Assembly (NCBI RefSeq): GCF_000286835.2
Contig: NZ_AJYD02000038.1
Location: 889,992 to 924,208, forward strand
Origin: Enterovibrio norvegicus FF-33
GTDB taxonomy: Bacteria; Pseudomonadota; Gammaproteobacteria; Enterobacterales; Vibrionaceae
Direction of reading: 5' to 3'
Length of the DNA stretch: 34,217 nt
Below are positions 31,676 through 34,217 of the stretch, piece by piece. A program made the translations under genes and the position numbers. Each line of letters starts with the position of its first letter. Positions within the stretch are counted from its first letter, which is position 1. The notes below the pieces were generated by a model. That model did no database searches. It saw only the letters and a program-made list of their open reading frames with translations, and was not told where the DNA came from.

Positions 31676-32824
31676 TTAGTAAGCGTTACGTACGTTATAC
31701 AAGGTTGAATCACCGGTGTTTTTATTAACAATGATTTTTCCTTTAACGAATTTATCAAATAGCGTGATACTCGAAATTTTGATTCCTGGCCAGTCAATAA
31801 GTGTGGTTTTCCATAATGTTCCATTAAGAGGAGGAAGACTATACCAAATACTTGCGTTAATACTCCCACCAAACGCATTCAGAGCTTTGTTGGCATTAGA
31901 TCTCACGTAAAATTTCCAGTTTTTTGGGTTATTATCTCGCGTGATACCGCCTTCAAGTCTCACGGGTATTTTCGCTTTCACCGTGTTCACGGATCCGCCA
32001 ATACCAACACCTATACCGATGCCTACTTTTACATTCACACCAAAATTCTGGTGCGCCGATGTCTCAAGCTGGGTGTAGCCATATTCTGGCATTCTAAGAC
32101 TGTAAAAGTAGTAGGGGTGTGGTACACCATTGAAATAGCCTGTGTAGCCTCCCCCCATTGAACCTTTTACAGTGGCGCCGGCGCCTATGTTAGCTGTGAC
32201 CTTGATAGGCAGTGGCGCTGTTGCGAGGTTGATTGCATCAAAAAGCCCACTTGAGACGCTAGCGCCAGCAGCAACATTGACGCCATAGCCATTGTGAACG
32301 CCGTCACATTCAGTACCCACAGTAAGGCTGACGCCGAAATTGATATCGCCTGGAGTTCCTACACCGATAGACGCTGAGTGTCCTGCCCACAACCCATTCC
32401 AAACGCCCCCAATTGGAAGGTCAGGAAAGAATTTACAGCGGTTTTGACCATTTGAAACACCAGCAATTAATCCCCACAGATCCCCTGAGGCTTGTGTATC
32501 AGCAGGGGCAACGGTGGTTTCCAAATTAACATCAACGGCTCTCAATCTTTGACCGTTAAGCCAAGTGCCGTCTTGGGTAATATGATGAAGCCTAAGCGAA
32601 CCGGACTTATCAGTTCGAGTGCGAACATCTGAAGCTGCCCAAGAACTTGTGCGCGGGCTGAGAGTACCTACGCCTTGCATGGGGGTGTTAACCCACCACA
32701 GAGGATCCCCCATGTTGTCCAAAGTTATATTGTGTACGGGTCCAGCTACAGACACAGCAGAAAAGGCAGTGGAAGCCACTAGCACGCCAAGTGCTGCTGT
32801 TTTCTTAATGTTTCGGTTTAACAT
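31676..32824 (-). CDS. Secreted glycine-rich beta protein of unknown function
   Basis: Exported protein of 382 aa. The signal peptide is MLNRNIKKTAALGVLVASTA, with cleavage near SVAGP. The mature part is rich in Gly, Asn and aromatic residues with alternating beta strands: YGVNVAAGASVSSGLFDAIN, TANIGAGATVKGSMGGGYTG and FGVNVKVGIGIGVGIGGSVN. One pair of cysteines is visible (NRCKFFPDLP and VGTECDGVHNG), probably disulphide-bonded. This could be a surface or outer-membrane-associated beta structure. It is the first gene of a unit with the 638-aa anchored protein, and a low-complexity repeat lies in its promoter region. No family recognised. Confidence 0.7.
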   Translation of the reverse strand: MLNRNIKKTAALGVLVASTAFSAVSVAGPVHNITLDNMGDPLWWVNTPMQGVGTLSPRTSSWAASDVRTRTDKSGSLRLHHITQDGTWLNGQRLRAVDVNLETTVAPADTQASGDLWGLIAGVSNGQNRCKFFPDLPIGGVWNGLWAGHSASIGVGTPGDINFGVSLTVGTECDGVHNGYGVNVAAGASVSSGLFDAINLATAPLPIKVTANIGAGATVKGSMGGGYTGYFNGVPHPYYFYSLRMPEYGYTQLETSAHQNFGVNVKVGIGIGVGIGGSVNTVKAKIPVRLEGGITRDNNPKNWKFYVRSNANKALNAFGGSINASIWYSLPPLNGTLWKTTLIDWPGIKISSITLFDKFVKGKIIVNKNTGDSTLYNVRNAY

Positions 32825-32944
32825 TACTTTAACTCCAGTATCAACTTATTACTGTGAAAGTATTGAGCAAAAGTACACCTCATATGATTCAAACAGGAAT
32901 GATATGAAAAGATGAGAATAAACTTATTGTGTTTTTTGCTCAGT

Positions 32945-32994
32945 GTTTAATTGTTTAATTGTTTAATTAGTTAATTAGTTAGTTAGTTAATTAG
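32945..32994. repeat. Simple AT-rich tandem repeat upstream of the 382-aa gene
   Basis: Three copies of GTTTAATT are followed by alternating AGTTAATT and AGTT units, about 50 bases in all, between the RTX gene terminator and the start of the 382-aa gene. It lies 121 bases or more before that gene's start and may change length by slippage. Confidence 0.8.
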
Positions 32995-33045
32995 AACTTC
33001 CTTGTTTTCACCTCCTTGTACTGTGTGTAATTATATGTGGGAAAT

Positions 33046-33078
33046 AAAATGGCCCTGCATATAATGCAGGGCCATTTT
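33046..33078. terminator. Strong terminator of the RTX gene
   Basis: Perfect 15-bp stem AAAATGGCCCTGCAT/ATGCAGGGCCATTTT with a three-base loop and A/T tracts on both sides, six bases after the RTX gene stop. It can act in both directions. Confidence 0.92.
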
Positions 33079-33083
33079 ATTAA

Positions 33084-34217
33084 TTAGACGAATTGGAACA
33101 TATCGTCACCATATTGTGATGAGGAGAAATTCTCTAGGGTGATTTGCCCAATTACATCTCCACTGGCTTTAAAATAGAGTTCTAAGTTAGCTCCATTTTG
33201 CCAAGTTGAGATTTGGCCAATGTTCGTTGCTAAAGAATCATCAATTTGAAGTTTGTCTCCCTCCCAACGGTGATTAAAGTCTTTGATCACATCGTGACCA
33301 GACGCGCCGTCGAAATAGAAGGTATCAGCGTGAGTCCCTCCCCAAAGTACATCATGGCCACTGCCACCAGCAATAAAGTCATTGCCTGTGCCGCCGACGA
33401 TGGTGTCATTACCTGCGTCACCGTAAAGCTTATCAGCGTCATTGCCACCGTCGATGTAATCATTTTCATTACCGCCATAGATGATATCGCTGTGGCCTTG
33501 GCCAAAGAGCCTGTCGCCGCCGTTACCACCATAAATCACATCGTTATGGCCACCGCCTTCAATGGTGTCATCGCCGTCTTCACCCCACAACTCATCGTTA
33601 CCGTCATTGCCGTGCAGTGTGTCAGCGCCGCGACCGCCGAAGAGTTTATCGTTACCGTAATGGCCTTTTAAGTAATCAACATTGTCTCCACCCCAAAGTG
33701 TGTCGTTTCCGTCGCCACCAAAAAGATGATCTTTGCCAAGGCCGCCGACAAGGGTGTCATCACCACCTTCGCCAAACAGTTTGTCGTCGTCATTGCCACC
33801 ATCTAGGTAGTCATTTCCGTCACCACCATAAAGGTGATCTTTTTCGTTTTCGCCATACAGTGCATCGTTGCCTGCACCGCCTAGAAGGGTGTCTTCGTTG
33901 CCTTCACCGTGAAGAACATCATCACCGTCGCCACCGTCGAGGTAATCGTTACCAAACCCGCCATGCATTTGATCGTTGCCAGCGTCACCCCAAAGTTTAT
34001 CGCCGCCGTCTTCACCGTATAGCTTGTCGTGGTCATTTCCACCGTGAAGTTCATCTGCTCCGCGGCCACCGAACAGCCAATCCCAGCCGTTACCACCGTA
34101 AAGTACGTCATTACCATCCTCACCGTACAGTGCATCGTGGTCGTCACCGCCATCGAGGTAGTCGTTGCCCGTGCCGCCGTTGAGGTGGTCGTTGCCATAG
34201 CCGCCAATCAAAACATC
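33084..34217 (-). CDS. RTX repeat protein, C-terminal part
   Basis: The frame is open through the right edge, so 377 residues of the C-terminus are seen and the N-terminus is missing. About 32 glycine/aspartate nonapeptides follow each other (GGxGxDxLx, for example YGNDHLNGGTGNDYLDGG). They form a calcium-binding beta-roll. Many units have Trp, His or Tyr at variable positions. The last 85 residues, from ADTFYFDGASGHDVIKDFNH to GDDMFQFV, form the capping region with the C-terminal type I secretion signal. By family it is exported by an HlyB/TolC-type system and folds outside the cell with Ca2+. The missing N-terminal part decides whether it is an enzyme, adhesin or toxin. Confidence 0.9.
   Translation of the reverse strand, partial: DVLIGGYGNDHLNGGTGNDYLDGGDDHDALYGEDGNDVLYGGNGWDWLFGGRGADELHGGNDHDKLYGEDGGDKLWGDAGNDQMHGGFGNDYLDGGDGDDVLHGEGNEDTLLGGAGNDALYGENEKDHLYGGDGNDYLDGGNDDDKLFGEGGDDTLVGGLGKDHLFGGDGNDTLWGGDNVDYLKGHYGNDKLFGGRGADTLHGNDGNDELWGEDGDDTIEGGGHNDVIYGGNGGDRLFGQGHSDIIYGGNENDYIDGGNDADKLYGDAGNDTIVGGTGNDFIAGGSGHDVLWGGTHADTFYFDGASGHDVIKDFNHRWEGDKLQIDDSLATNIGQISTWQNGANLELYFKASGDVIGQITLENFSSSQYGDDMFQFV

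Noticed and set aside
33046-33078. Long inverted repeat as a mobile-element end
   Set aside because: It sits right after the RTX stop, has a three-base loop and A/T tracts, and is fully explained as a bidirectional terminator.
33617-34183. 188-codon frame opposite the RTX repeats, rich in His and Arg
   Set aside because: It is the antisense shadow of the GGxGxD-coding repeats; its composition follows from the repeat codons.
33084-34217. RTX repeats as tandem DNA repeats or a CRISPR-like array
   Set aside because: The periodicity is at the protein level (nonapeptides) with varied codons; there are no identical DNA repeats with unique spacers.

Overview
The window reads as Vibrionaceae chromosomal DNA, Vibrio or a close relative. 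The evidence is a frw/ptsA/yijO sugar-PTS locus, an NptA-type Na+/phosphate cotransporter, a fetAB pair, an arfB gene, DUF805 membrane proteins, an RTX protein, and an integron attC-like sequence of the type found in Vibrio chromosomal superintegrons. No rRNA, tRNA, CRISPR array or intact insertion sequence was seen.

Layout. (1) 1-3840: a leftward TRAP operon (dctP, hairpin, dctQ, dctM running off the left end) preceded by a DUF1445 hydro-lyase-like gene and a LysR regulator. (2) 4332-14029: a PTS locus resembling Escherichia coli frw. A frwD-like IIB and the HPr-EI-EIIA fusion ptsA face rightward. IIC, IIB and a yijO-like AraC regulator face leftward. Candidate CRP sites lie upstream of both PTS units. 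The two halves converge on an AT-richer accessory block (about 7180-10890). It holds a gene with a HEPN-like C-terminal motif, a small membrane protein, a degenerate attC, a TIR-like protein with a winged-helix tail, several inverted repeats and a startless coding remnant. (3) 14297-17360: a thiol-dioxygenase-like cupin, then a three-gene cystine-type ABC importer. (4) 17650-18801: nptA, with a strong terminator. (5) 18941-22970: a frameshifted remnant of a fetB 3' end, a secreted 730-aa protein with an HEGFH zincin-like motif, then intact fetB in the same orientation, so the unknown gene lies between two direct fetB-like copies. (6) 22176-25745: a thioesterase-fetA-fetB operon, arfB and an EamA exporter, with a candidate small RNA between the thioesterase gene and arfB. 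(7) 26008-27083: two DUF805 genes. (8) 27158-29483: a SnoaL-like protein, an atypical SDR and a flavin amine oxidase in one probable operon. (9) 29683-32824: two exported or anchored proteins of unknown function. The larger has a beta-rich N-terminal half and a HEAT-like helical C-terminal half, a layout that recalls the N-terminal module of large lipid transfer proteins. (10) 33084-34217: the C-terminal part of an RTX protein, open at the right edge.

How the genes work together. Most named genes concern uptake and early use of small molecules: TRAP substrates, a PTS sugar, cystine-like amino acids and phosphate. The less explained material is the accessory block inside the PTS locus, the 730-aa predicted zincin, and the 638/382-aa envelope pair beside the RTX gene. 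These are the best places to look for an undescribed system. All family assignments come from reading motifs and remembered family patterns; no database search was run.
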